In this document: positions 17,361-25,672 of the stretch, piece after piece
Layout: the number at the start of each line of letters is the position of its first letter
Numbering within the stretch: the first letter of the stretch is position 1
DNA from: Nocardioides sp. Root122
GTDB taxonomy: Bacteria; Actinomycetota; Actinomycetes; Propionibacteriales; Nocardioidaceae
Direction: 5' to 3'
DNA: 64,000 nucleotides
NCBI RefSeq assembly: GCF_001425025.1
Contig: NZ_LMDE01000002.1
Coordinates: 60,056 to 124,055, forward strand
Program-made: the position numbers and the translations under genes
Notes under the pieces: model-generated
Told to the model about the DNA's origin: nothing
The model's database searches: none
Seen by the model: only the letters and a program-made list of their open reading frames with translations

Positions 17361-19064
17361 ATGACGCAGCGCCGAACCCGCACGTTCGCCCTCGCCACCG
17401 CTGCGGCGCTGGCCCTCTGCCTGGCCGGGACCCAGACGGGTGCCGAGGCCGGAGGGCGCGGCGGCGGCCACGACCACGGTCACGGGCAGGTCGACCGGCC
17501 GACGAAGGTCGTGGTCATCGTCGTCGACTCCCTGAGCAAGGAGATCGTCGAGAAGTACGGCATGGGCAACGTCGAGGCGCTGATGGACGAGGGCGTCGAC
17601 TCCCCGCGCTCCTACGTCGGGCACACCGGCTCCGTCACCGTGGTGACGCACAACGTGATCACGTCGGGCCAGCTGCCCCAGCACATGGGCTGGACCGACG
17701 AGGGCTACCGCGACGTCGACGGCGTGCTGGGCGACCCGGAGCCGGCCAACCCCGACCAGCTCTACATCACGAGCAACATGACGTCGGACCTCCTCAAGCT
17801 CCAGCAGCACGCGGGCTACCCGAAGCTGGCCGACTACCTCGGCGCGGCGGACCCGACCGCGAAGACGTTCACGATCAGCCCGAAGGGCTACGCCGGCTAC
17901 GCGTTCGGCGGCGCCGGGTCGGACTCGATCATCACCTTCGGCAGCGGCCCGGAGTGCACGACGGGCGGGTCGTGGCGCAAGCCGACCGGCATCAACGTGC
18001 CGTCCTACATCCTCGGGGCTCCCTGCAGCCGGTTCTGGGTGCACAGCGGCTACCCCGCCTACGCCTACGACACCGCGAAGCTGCCGGCGATCCTCTACCC
18101 GCTCGACAGCGACCGCTACGTCACCGGCAAGGACCTCGCCCACCAGGGCGGTGACGTCTGGGCCGCCGACGCGGCCATCGAGGTGATGCGCAACGAGGCC
18201 AGCTGGAACGGCATCTTCGTGACGCTGCCCGGCGTCGACAAGGCCGCGCACATGTGGGGCGGCACCGCCGACCTCGGACCGACCGGCGCCGACGGCGACC
18301 CGATGACGCACATGGTCGCCGCCACCGCCGAGGCCGACCGCCAGGTCGGCAGGATCATGGCCGAGCTCGAGGCGCAGGACGTCCTCGACGACACCCTCGT
18401 CGTGCTGACCGCGGACCACGGCTCCGTCGCCGGGAAGACGTTCTACGGCAAGGAGGTCGCGGAGCGCGACTACGGCTACAACAACTGGTACTACGGCGAC
18501 CCGGAGAACGACGGCGTCTACGACAAGCCCCAGGACGCGCTGCTGCCGCTGGTCGCCACCGGCAACGTCGGCCTGTCCTACAGCGACTCCATGGTGCGGG
18601 TGTGGCTCAAGGACCAGTCGCCCGCCAGGGTGCAGGAGGCCGCCGCGGCGATGGGCACCATGCCGAGCGTGACCGCGGTGTGGAGCCGCCACGGCGACCA
18701 CTTCGACCGCGTGTCGCCGGTGCGGTGGGACCTGATGACGAGCGGCGGCGAGCGGGCGTGGTTCGCCCGCAAGGCGCAGGAGCTCGTCGACACGCAGGCC
18801 GCGGACTACGGGCCCGACCTGATCGCGACGCTGCCCGACGACACGACGTACTCCGTCAAGGGTGACCACGGCGGCATCCAGCGTGCGGCCCAGCAGATCC
18901 CGATCGTCTTCGCCGGCGCGGGTCTCTCCAGCCGCGACCTCCACGCCGAGGTCCGCTCAGTCGACATCATGCCGACGATCCTGCGGGCGATGGGGATCCG
19001 CCCGACCTTCCCGATGGACGGCATCGCCTACGACCTCCCCATGGCTCGGCGGAGCCGGCACTAG
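17361..19064 (+). CDS. Secreted alkaline phosphatase superfamily (nucleotide pyrophosphatase/phosphodiesterase-like) protein
   Basis: This 567-aa protein has an N-terminal signal sequence (TRTFALATAAALALCLAG, cleavage near GAEA), followed by a His/Gly-rich spacer (GGRGGGHDHGHGQ). The catalytic fold follows: KVVVIVVDSLSKE with the first metal Asp, HTGSVTVVTHNVITSGQLP at the nucleophile Thr/Ser region, GVDKAAHMWGG, and VLTADHGSVAGKTF with the Asp-His metal ligands. The family hydrolyses phosphate mono- or diesters outside the cell. The ATG at 17361 is preceded by GGGAGGGA. A longer frame from 17265 lacks a ribosome site and would hide the signal peptide. Confidence 0.88.
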   Translation: MTQRRTRTFALATAAALALCLAGTQTGAEAGGRGGGHDHGHGQVDRPTKVVVIVVDSLSKEIVEKYGMGNVEALMDEGVDSPRSYVGHTGSVTVVTHNVITSGQLPQHMGWTDEGYRDVDGVLGDPEPANPDQLYITSNMTSDLLKLQQHAGYPKLADYLGAADPTAKTFTISPKGYAGYAFGGAGSDSIITFGSGPECTTGGSWRKPTGINVPSYILGAPCSRFWVHSGYPAYAYDTAKLPAILYPLDSDRYVTGKDLAHQGGDVWAADAAIEVMRNEASWNGIFVTLPGVDKAAHMWGGTADLGPTGADGDPMTHMVAATAEADRQVGRIMAELEAQDVLDDTLVVLTADHGSVAGKTFYGKEVAERDYGYNNWYYGDPENDGVYDKPQDALLPLVATGNVGLSYSDSMVRVWLKDQSPARVQEAAAAMGTMPSVTAVWSRHGDHFDRVSPVRWDLMTSGGERAWFARKAQELVDTQAADYGPDLIATLPDDTTYSVKGDHGGIQRAAQQIPIVFAGAGLSSRDLHAEVRSVDIMPTILRAMGIRPTFPMDGIAYDLPMARRSRH

Positions 19065-19084
19065 GGCGCATCCGGCTCGTCCCG

Positions 19085-20179
19085 TCAGCGGGGGAGCGAG
19101 GTGCCCCAGTCGTGCTGGGCGTCCTCCGGGCGGTAGTCCTGCTCGTCGACGGCGTGCTCGAGGACGAGCACGGCCATGTCATCGGCTGCGTCGGTGCTGC
19201 CCCTGGAGTGGTCACGGGTCAGGTCGAGGAGGCGGTCCGCCGCGGCGTCGACGTCGAGCCCGACGAGGTGGGGTGCCAGCTCGACGAGGTCGAGGAACTC
19301 GCCCTGTGCGTCGCGGGCCTCGCTGAGCCCGTCGGTGTAGAGCAGGAGCCGGTCGCCGGGCTCCCAGGTGAAGTCGTGCCGCGCGTAGCCGAAGCCGAGA
19401 CCGAGGGGGAGGTCGTTGTCGACCTCGACGAACTCGCTGGATCCGTCGGGGTGGATGAGCAGCGGCGGCGGGTGACCCGCGGTGACGATGTGCGGCCGAC
19501 TGGCGTCGGTCGTGTCGAGGAGGATCGCGGTGACGAACTCCTCGGGGTCGAAGAAGGGAAGCAGATAGCTGTTCATGTCGTCGGCGACGGCCTCGAGGTC
19601 CTGCTGGAACGCAGCGGCCTGCCGGAAGGAGCGGATCACGCGCGCCGCCTGCTCGACGGCACCGAGTCCCTTCCCACGGACGTCGCCCACCAGGAAGCGG
19701 GTGTGGTTGCGGGAGTGGTAGCAGTCGTAGAGGTCGCCGCCGATGACGGCGTCCTCGGTGGCTGAGCGGTAGCGCACGGCGATGTCGACGCGGCGGGCAT
19801 GGGCGGGCAGGACCGGCAGGACGGCGCGCTGGGCAACCTCGGCGAGCCGGCTCACGTGCTGGAGCTCGTGCTCGCGCCGCACCCGGATGTGGGCCACGAC
19901 AGCCGCGGTCGCGGAGAAGGCGACGACGCCGGCGACGCGTACGACGTGCTGGGCGAGGTTCGAGTCGTCGGTCCACCAGTGCGACGCGACCGCGGCCGAC
20001 AGTGCGGCGACGCCGAAGGCGGCGGTGGGCTTCGGCGGGAGGACCGCGCAGGCGACCATGGGGGACAGGGCGAACAGGACGGCCAGGGACACCTGCGGGA
20101 AGAGCACGTCGAGCAGGACGAGCGACAGCAACGTGGCGCCGGCCAGCTCGACTCCCCCCTTGCGAAGCTCCGCGTTCAC
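19085..20179 (-). CDS. Membrane PP2C/SpoIIE-family serine/threonine phosphatase
   Basis: The N-terminal ~100 residues contain about four hydrophobic segments (ELAGATLLSLVLLDVLFP, VSLAVLFALSPMVACAVL, and others). The C-terminal ~240 residues are a SpoIIE-type PP2C phosphatase domain: EDAVIGGDLYDCYH with a metal-binding Asp, FLVGDVRGKGLGAVEQAARV, TAGHPPPLLIHPDG, LLLYTDGLSEARD and ADDMAVLVLEH. It probably acts in partner-switching control of a sigma factor (inference). The GTG at 20179 is favoured by GGAAGG eight bases upstream; an in-frame GTG at 20200 is the alternative. No anti-sigma or anti-anti-sigma gene is adjacent. Confidence 0.88.
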   Translation of the reverse strand: MNAELRKGGVELAGATLLSLVLLDVLFPQVSLAVLFALSPMVACAVLPPKPTAAFGVAALSAAVASHWWTDDSNLAQHVVRVAGVVAFSATAAVVAHIRVRREHELQHVSRLAEVAQRAVLPVLPAHARRVDIAVRYRSATEDAVIGGDLYDCYHSRNHTRFLVGDVRGKGLGAVEQAARVIRSFRQAAAFQQDLEAVADDMNSYLLPFFDPEEFVTAILLDTTDASRPHIVTAGHPPPLLIHPDGSSEFVEVDNDLPLGLGFGYARHDFTWEPGDRLLLYTDGLSEARDAQGEFLDLVELAPHLVGLDVDAAADRLLDLTRDHSRGSTDAADDMAVLVLEHAVDEQDYRPEDAQHDWGTSLPR

Positions 20180-20350
20180 CTGTGACTGCCTTCCGTCCAC
20201 CCGAGGGGACCTGCTCCGTGATGCGTCGTCCCAGCGTCACTGGCTCCTGCCCGCACCGCCCCAAGTTCCCCGCGCTGCCGGTAGGCATACCCTCCCCGAT
20301 CCGGTGGCGGCTCGTGGCCACATTGCGGTGATCGTGACCTACCTGGCGCG

Positions 20351-21355
20351 TCAGGAGGACCGCTCAGCCGCCGCCGACACCAGCTCCCGCTCCTCCTCGT
20401 CGGTGAGCCCGGAGCCGTGGGGCTGCTCCCGGCCCCCCTCCCACGCCAGCACGTCGGCCAGCGTCTCGACGAGCGGACGCGGGGAGAGCCCCGCAGCACG
20501 GGCGCGCGTGGTCGGGCGCGACGCCAGCCCCGGGCTGTCCTCCGGCCCGACCCAGAGCGGCAGGGACCGCGGGCCGTACCACTGCGCGACCCCGTGCCCC
20601 GCCAGCCACTCGGGACCGACCTCGACGACGGGCCCGGTGTGCCCGGCCACCTCGCGTGCGGTGGCGAGGTGGTCGGCCAGCGGCGCCGCGTTGGCGATCA
20701 CGTCGTGGGCACCCGTCGCCCCGGTCCCGGCGCAGTGCACCAGCCAGGCAGCCAGGTCGCGCACGTCGATGAGGGCGGTACGACATCCCGGGTCGACCGG
20801 CACGAGCACGCTGCCGTCGTCGGTGGCGGGGTGCGCGAAGCGCCACGGCCAGTAGCCGGTGCGCCCGGACAGGTCGCCCGGGCCGCCGATCAGTCCGGCC
20901 CGGGCCAGCAGCGACCGGTCGGGACCGAGCGCCGCCGTCACCGCCTGCTCGCACGCGACCTTGGCGTGGCCGTAGTCCTCCATCGAGCCCATCTCGTCGG
21001 CTGCCAGGGGCTCGAGCAGCTCGGCGGTCTCGTCCGCACCCTCGACGGAGTGGTCGGCGTAGACGCTGATGGTCGACACGTGGAGCCAGTGGTCGGTGCT
21101 GCCCGACAGGGCCGCGACCGCGCTCCGGACGTGACCCGGCTGGGTCGCCACGTCGATGACCGCGTCCCAGCGCTCGCCCGCCACGTCGTCGTACGCCTCC
21201 GGGGTGGTGCGGTCGGCCACGACGTGGCGCGCCCCGTGCGGTGGGGACCGCTTCGTGCCCCGGGCCAGGCACGTGACGTCGTGACCGCGGGCGAGGGCGT
21301 CGGTCGCGGTGGCCCGGCCGACGAAGTTGGTGCCACCGAGGATCAGGAGTCGCAT
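20351..21355 (-). CDS. NAD-dependent epimerase/dehydratase family protein (extended SDR)
   Basis: This 334-aa extended short-chain dehydrogenase starts at ATG 21355 with the Rossmann motif MRLLILGGTNFVGRA (GGTxxxG). It has VSTISVYADHS in the catalytic Ser region and MEDYGHAKVACEQAV supplying Tyr-x3-Lys. The substrate is unknown; the family includes isoflavone reductase-like and nucleoside-sugar epimerases. It diverges from hisA, 134 bp away. Confidence 0.87.
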   Translation of the reverse strand: MRLLILGGTNFVGRATATDALARGHDVTCLARGTKRSPPHGARHVVADRTTPEAYDDVAGERWDAVIDVATQPGHVRSAVAALSGSTDHWLHVSTISVYADHSVEGADETAELLEPLAADEMGSMEDYGHAKVACEQAVTAALGPDRSLLARAGLIGGPGDLSGRTGYWPWRFAHPATDDGSVLVPVDPGCRTALIDVRDLAAWLVHCAGTGATGAHDVIANAAPLADHLATAREVAGHTGPVVEVGPEWLAGHGVAQWYGPRSLPLWVGPEDSPGLASRPTTRARAAGLSPRPLVETLADVLAWEGGREQPHGSGLTDEEERELVSAAAERSS

Positions 21356-21489
21356 GCCGCAGTGAACCACTCCGGCCCGCCGCGGGTCGCGCCGTTCTGC
21401 TCCCGGCGGAGCACCCGACGGCGGTGACCGGCGTCTCGCGCCACCACCGCCGCGTCCGGGTGCGCAGGGCGCGCTCCTAGGATCGGGTC

Positions 21490-22242
21490 ATGCCCAGCAC
21501 CCCGGACGACCGCTACCTCGAGCTCCTGCCCGCCGTCGACATCAAGGGCGGCCAGGCCGTCCAGCTCGTGCAGGGCGTGGACGGCTCCGAGAAGCGCTTC
21601 GGTGACCCGATCGAGGCGGCGCTGCGCTGGCAGGAGGCGGGCGCCGAGTGGATCCACCTCGTCGACCTCGACGCGGCGTTCGGCCACGGGCACAACCGGG
21701 AGCTGCAGGCCCGCATCGTCGGCACCCTCGACATCCAGGTCGAGATGAGCGGCGGCATCCGCGACGACGAGTCGCTCGAGGCGGCGATGGCCGCAGGCTG
21801 CCGGCGGGTCAACATCGGCACCGCAGCGCTCGAGCAGCCCGAGTGGTGTGCCCGGGCGATCGCGACGTACGGCGACCGGGTGGCCGTCGGACTCGACGTG
21901 CGGGGGACGACGCTGGCCGCCCGCGGCTGGACCCGCGACGGCGGCGACCTCTACGAGACGCTCGCCCGCCTCGACTCCGAGGGCTGCGCCCGCTACGTCG
22001 TCACCGACGTCAACAAGGACGGCATGCTCCAGGGCCCCAACCTGCAGCTCCTGCGCGACGTGTGCGCGGCCACCGACAAGCCGGTCGTGGCCAGCGGCGG
22101 CGTCACCACCCTCGACGACATCCGCGCCCTGATGACCCTCGTGGACGAGGGCGTCGAGGGCGCCATCGCCGGCACCGCGCTCTACGAGGGTCGGTTCAGC
22201 CTCGAGGACGCGCTTGCGCTGACCAGGCCTGGCCGGCCATGA
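21490..22242 (+). CDS. priA: Phosphoribosyl isomerase A (HisA/PriA)
   Basis: This TIM-barrel isomerase (250 aa) converts ProFAR to PRFAR in histidine synthesis. In many actinobacteria the same enzyme (PriA) also performs the TrpF step of tryptophan synthesis. Seen: [18 protein letters not shown] with the first catalytic Asp at the end of strand 1, [27 protein letters not shown], and [14 protein letters not shown] with the second Asp. Bifunctionality is inferred from lineage and cannot be proven here. Its stop overlaps hisF. Confidence 0.93.
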   Translation: MPSTPDDRYLELLPAVDIKGGQAVQLVQGVDGSEKRFGDPIEAALRWQEAGAEWIHLVDLDAAFGHGHNRELQARIVGTLDIQVEMSGGIRDDESLEAAMAAGCRRVNIGTAALEQPEWCARAIATYGDRVAVGLDVRGTTLAARGWTRDGGDLYETLARLDSEGCARYVVTDVNKDGMLQGPNLQLLRDVCAATDKPVVASGGVTTLDDIRALMTLVDEGVEGAIAGTALYEGRFSLEDALALTRPGRP

Positions 22243-23000
22243 GCCTCGCGATCCGCGTCATCCCCTGCCTCGACGTCGACGGTGGCCGGGTCGTCAAGGG
22301 CGTCAACTTCCAGGAGCTGCGCGACGCCGGCGACCCGGTCGAGCTGGCCCGCCTCTACGACGCCGAGGGCGCCGACGAGCTGACCTTCCTCGACATCTCC
22401 GCCTCCCACGAGGGCCGGGCGACCACGATGGAGGTCGTCAGCCGGTGTGCCGAGGAGGTCTTCATCCCGCTGACGGTGGGCGGCGGCGTCGGCAGCGTCG
22501 ACGACGTCGACCGGCTGCTGCGCGCCGGCGCGGACAAGGTCGCCGTCAACACCGCCGCGATCAGGCGGCCCGAGCTGGTCGCCGAGATCGCCGGCCGCTT
22601 CGGCAACCAGGTGCTGGTGCTCAGCGTCGACGCCCGCCGGGCGCCGGGGACCGACAGCGGCTTCGAGGTCACCACGCACGGCGGCCGCCAGAGCGCCGGC
22701 CTCGACGCGATCGAGTGGGCGGTCCGTGCCGCCGAGCTGGGAGCCGGCGAGATCCTGCTCAACGCCATGGACGCCGACGGCACGACCGACGGCTTCGACC
22801 TCGAGCTCATCCGAGCCGTGCGCCGTGAGGTGTCCATCCCGGTCATCGCGAGCGGGGGAGCGGGTGCCGTCGAGCACTTCCCACCTGCCGTCGACGCCGG
22901 TGCCGACGCGGTGCTGGCGGCCACGGTGTTCCACTTCGGCACCCTCAGCATCCGCGACGTCAAGGCCGGTCTGTCCAAGGCGGGTCATCCGGTCCGCTGA
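22239..23000 (+). CDS. hisF: Imidazole glycerol phosphate synthase, cyclase subunit
   Basis: HisF (253 aa, TIM barrel) uses ammonia from HisH to make imidazole glycerol phosphate and AICAR. Seen: [19 protein letters not shown] with the first catalytic Asp, [21 protein letters not shown], and [20 protein letters not shown] with the second catalytic Asp. The start ATG at 22239 overlaps the hisA stop. A longer frame from 21648 runs through hisA and is a shadow. The ABC importer starts 27 bp later but probably has its own control. Confidence 0.97.
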   Translation: MSLAIRVIPCLDVDGGRVVKGVNFQELRDAGDPVELARLYDAEGADELTFLDISASHEGRATTMEVVSRCAEEVFIPLTVGGGVGSVDDVDRLLRAGADKVAVNTAAIRRPELVAEIAGRFGNQVLVLSVDARRAPGTDSGFEVTTHGGRQSAGLDAIEWAVRAAELGAGEILLNAMDADGTTDGFDLELIRAVRREVSIPVIASGGAGAVEHFPPAVDAGADAVLAATVFHFGTLSIRDVKAGLSKAGHPVR

Positions 23001-23027
23001 CGTCGGACGCGGCCGTAGGATTCGGCC

Positions 23028-23933
23028 ATGCTCACGACCTCCCGGCTGAAGACCTCCCGGCCCCTCGCCGTCGCCGCGCTCGCCGCGACGCTCGCCCTCA
23101 CCGCCTGCGCACCCACCGACGAGGCCGACAGCGGCACCGACGCCGCGAGCGAGACGTCGGGCTCCGCGGCTCCCGACGCCGAGACCTGCACGCCGGACAC
23201 GATGGAGACCGTCACCGACGGCACCCTGACCATCGCCACCGACGACCCGGCCTACGAGCCGTGGTTCGTCGACAACGACCCGGCCAACGGGAAGGGCTAC
23301 GAGTCCGCGGTGGCCTACGCGATCGCCGAGCAGCTCGGCTACACCCAGGACCAGGTCGCGTGGGTCACGGTGCCCTTCAACAAGGTCGTCCAGCCCGGCC
23401 CGAAGGACTTCGACCTCGACGTCAACCAGGTCTCGATCACCGAGGCCCGCCGCAAGGCCGTCGACTTCTCGACCGGCTACTACGACGTGGTCCAGGCGGT
23501 CATCACCAACAAGGGCAGCGCCATCGACGGCGCGACCAGCGTGGCCGACCTCGCCGACGCCAAGCTCGGTGCGCAGGTCGGCACGACGAGCTACACCGCG
23601 ATCACCGACCAGGTCCAGCCCTCGCAGGAGCCGGCGGTCTTCGACACCAACGACCAGGCGGTGCAGGCGCTCAAGAACGGCCAGATCGACGGCATCGTCG
23701 TCGACCTGCCCACCGCCTACTACATGACCGCGGTCCAGCTCGACGACGGCATGATCGTCGGCCAGCTCCCGCTGCCCGAGGGCGAGCCGGAGCAGTTCGG
23801 CGCCGTGCTGGCCAAGGGCAGCTCGCTCACCGACTGCATCTCCACCGCGGTCGACGCGCTGCGCGAGGACGGCATCCTCGACCAGATCAACCAGGAGTGG
23901 CTGGCCCAGCAGGGCGCTCCCGAGCTGTCCTGA
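23028..23933 (+). CDS. ABC transporter substrate-binding lipoprotein (polar amino acid type)
   Basis: This extracytoplasmic ligand-binding protein (301 aa) has a lipoprotein signal ending in LALTAC, with Cys27 as the lipidated residue; LspA from this window would process it. A Ser/Thr/Ala/Glu-rich spacer follows. The family-3 solute-binding fold then shows TLTIATDDPAYEPWFVD, GKGYESAVAYAIAEQLG, VSITEARRKAVDFSTGYYD and ADAKLGAQVGTTSY. The ligand is probably an amino acid or similar small polar molecule. It is the first gene of a three-gene importer operon. Confidence 0.93.
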   Translation: MLTTSRLKTSRPLAVAALAATLALTACAPTDEADSGTDAASETSGSAAPDAETCTPDTMETVTDGTLTIATDDPAYEPWFVDNDPANGKGYESAVAYAIAEQLGYTQDQVAWVTVPFNKVVQPGPKDFDLDVNQVSITEARRKAVDFSTGYYDVVQAVITNKGSAIDGATSVADLADAKLGAQVGTTSYTAITDQVQPSQEPAVFDTNDQAVQALKNGQIDGIVVDLPTAYYMTAVQLDDGMIVGQLPLPEGEPEQFGAVLAKGSSLTDCISTAVDALREDGILDQINQEWLAQQGAPELS

Positions 23934-24814
23934 TGGCCGACCAGGTGGCCGACGCGGCCCCTGAGGCCGAGGCCTGGCGCCCATCGCCGGTCCAGCGCGA
24001 GCGCGACGAGTGGCGGCGGCGCCGCACGCTCCGCAGCGCGGTGATCGCGGCGGGCAGCACGCTACTGCTGCTCGGCGCGATCGGCGGCGCGGTCGTCAGC
24101 TCGCCGGGGTGGGACCGCGTCCAGGAGACGTACTTCTCCTGGGACAAGGCGGTGTCGTCGTTCCCGGCGGTGCTGGACGGGCTGTGGCTGAACATCCGGG
24201 TGATGGTGGTGTGCTGGCTGCTGATCCTGGTGCTCAGCCTCACCGTCGCGGTGGTGCGCACCCTGCGTGGCCCCGTCGCCTTCCCACTGCGCCTGCTCGG
24301 CACGGCGTACGTCGACGTGTTCCGCGGCCTGCCGCTGCTGCTGGTGATCTTCCTGCTGGGCTTCGGCGGGCCGGCGCTGAGCCTCCAGGGGCTGCCGACG
24401 TCGCCGCTGTTCTGGGGCGGCAGCGCGCTCGTGCTGTCCTACTCCGCCTACGTCGCCGAGGTGTTCCGCGCCGGCATCGAGTCGGTCCACCCGAGCCAGC
24501 GGCTGGCCGGCCGGTCGCTCGGGCTGTCCTACGGCCAGACGCTGCGCCACGTGGTGCTGCCGCAGGCCTGGCGACGCGTGATCCCGCCGCTGATGAACGA
24601 CCTGGTGTCGCTCCAGAAGGACTCCGGCCTGATCGCGGTGCTCGGCGTGTCCGACGCGATCCGCAAGGCGCAGATCGAGACCGCCCTCGACTTCAACTAC
24701 ACGCCCTACGTCGTCGCCGGCGTGCTGTTCTGCTGCCTCACCATCCCGATGGCGCGACTCACCGACCGGTACGCCCGCAAGAAGGGCTACCACGGCGCCG
24801 GAGGACATCTGTGA
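23933..24814 (+). CDS. Amino acid ABC transporter permease
   Basis: This 293-aa inner-membrane permease starts at an ATG overlapping the binding-protein stop by one base. It has a ~45-residue hydrophilic charged N-terminus, then about five to six helices. The HisM/GlnP-type signature is clear: YVDVFRGLPLLLVIFLLGFG and the EAA loop ESVHPSQRLAGRSLGLSYGQ, then VVLPQAWRRVIPPLMNDLV. Only one permease gene is present, so it may form a homodimer. The ATPase gene overlaps its end. Confidence 0.93.
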   Translation: MADQVADAAPEAEAWRPSPVQRERDEWRRRRTLRSAVIAAGSTLLLLGAIGGAVVSSPGWDRVQETYFSWDKAVSSFPAVLDGLWLNIRVMVVCWLLILVLSLTVAVVRTLRGPVAFPLRLLGTAYVDVFRGLPLLLVIFLLGFGGPALSLQGLPTSPLFWGGSALVLSYSAYVAEVFRAGIESVHPSQRLAGRSLGLSYGQTLRHVVLPQAWRRVIPPLMNDLVSLQKDSGLIAVLGVSDAIRKAQIETALDFNYTPYVVAGVLFCCLTIPMARLTDRYARKKGYHGAGGHL

Positions 24815-25560
24815 GCACGAGAGAAGGCACCGAGCTGTTGCGCCTCGACGGGGTCCGCAAGTCCTTCGGGGACAACGTGGTGCTCCGCGACGTCGACCTC
24901 GCCATCGAGCCCGGCCAGTGCGTCGTGCTGATCGGGGCGTCCGGGTCGGGCAAGTCCACCCTCCTGCGTTGCGTGAACCTCCTCGAGGTCGTCGACGACG
25001 GCGTCATCACCTTCGACGGCCGCGACATCACCGACCCCCGCGTGGACGGCGACGAGGTGCGCTCCCGGATGGGGATGGTCTTCCAGGCCTACAACCTCTT
25101 CCCGCACCTCGACGTGGTCGGCAACGTCACGCTCGCGCTGCGCCTGGTGCACGGCGTGGGCGCGGACGAGGCGCGGACGCGCGGCCTGGCGATGCTCGAC
25201 CGGGTGGGGCTGGCGGAGAAGGCCGACGCCCGCCCCGACGACCTCTCCGGTGGCCAGCAGCAGCGGGTGGCCATCGCCCGCGCCCTCGTGGCCAACCCGC
25301 GCCTGATGCTGCTCGACGAGGTCACCTCGGCGCTCGACCCGGAGCTGGTGGGGGAGGTGCTCGACCTGCTGACCGAGCTCAAGGGCGAGGGCGTCACGAT
25401 GCTGCTCAACACCCACGAGATGGGCTTCGCCCGTGACGTCGCCGACCAGGTCTGCTTCCTCCACGACGGGCGGATCCACGAACAGGGCCGGCCCGAGCAG
25501 GTGCTCGGGGACCCGCAGCAGGAGCGCACCCGGGCGTTCCTGTCGCGGATCCGTGCTTGA
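24811..25560 (+). CDS. Amino acid ABC transporter ATP-binding protein
   Basis: This 249-aa ATPase of the GlnQ/HisP type powers the upstream importer. Walker A is GASGSGKST, the Q-loop VFQAYNLFPHL, the signature LSGGQQQRVAIARAL, Walker B LMLLDEVTSALDPE and the H-loop NTHEM. The GTG at 24811 overlaps the permease stop. It is the last gene of the operon; the exporter pair begins 112 bp downstream. Confidence 0.95.
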   Translation: MSTREGTELLRLDGVRKSFGDNVVLRDVDLAIEPGQCVVLIGASGSGKSTLLRCVNLLEVVDDGVITFDGRDITDPRVDGDEVRSRMGMVFQAYNLFPHLDVVGNVTLALRLVHGVGADEARTRGLAMLDRVGLAEKADARPDDLSGGQQQRVAIARALVANPRLMLLDEVTSALDPELVGEVLDLLTELKGEGVTMLLNTHEMGFARDVADQVCFLHDGRIHEQGRPEQVLGDPQQERTRAFLSRIRA

Positions 25561-25672
25561 CCTTCAAACGATTCGTCCATCGTCGGTGCCGAGGAATAGC
25601 CTGACCCCGCTGGATGGTTGCGCTCGGCAACCGACGGGCTGAGACGGACGGACGAGGGGGCGGGCGACACAG

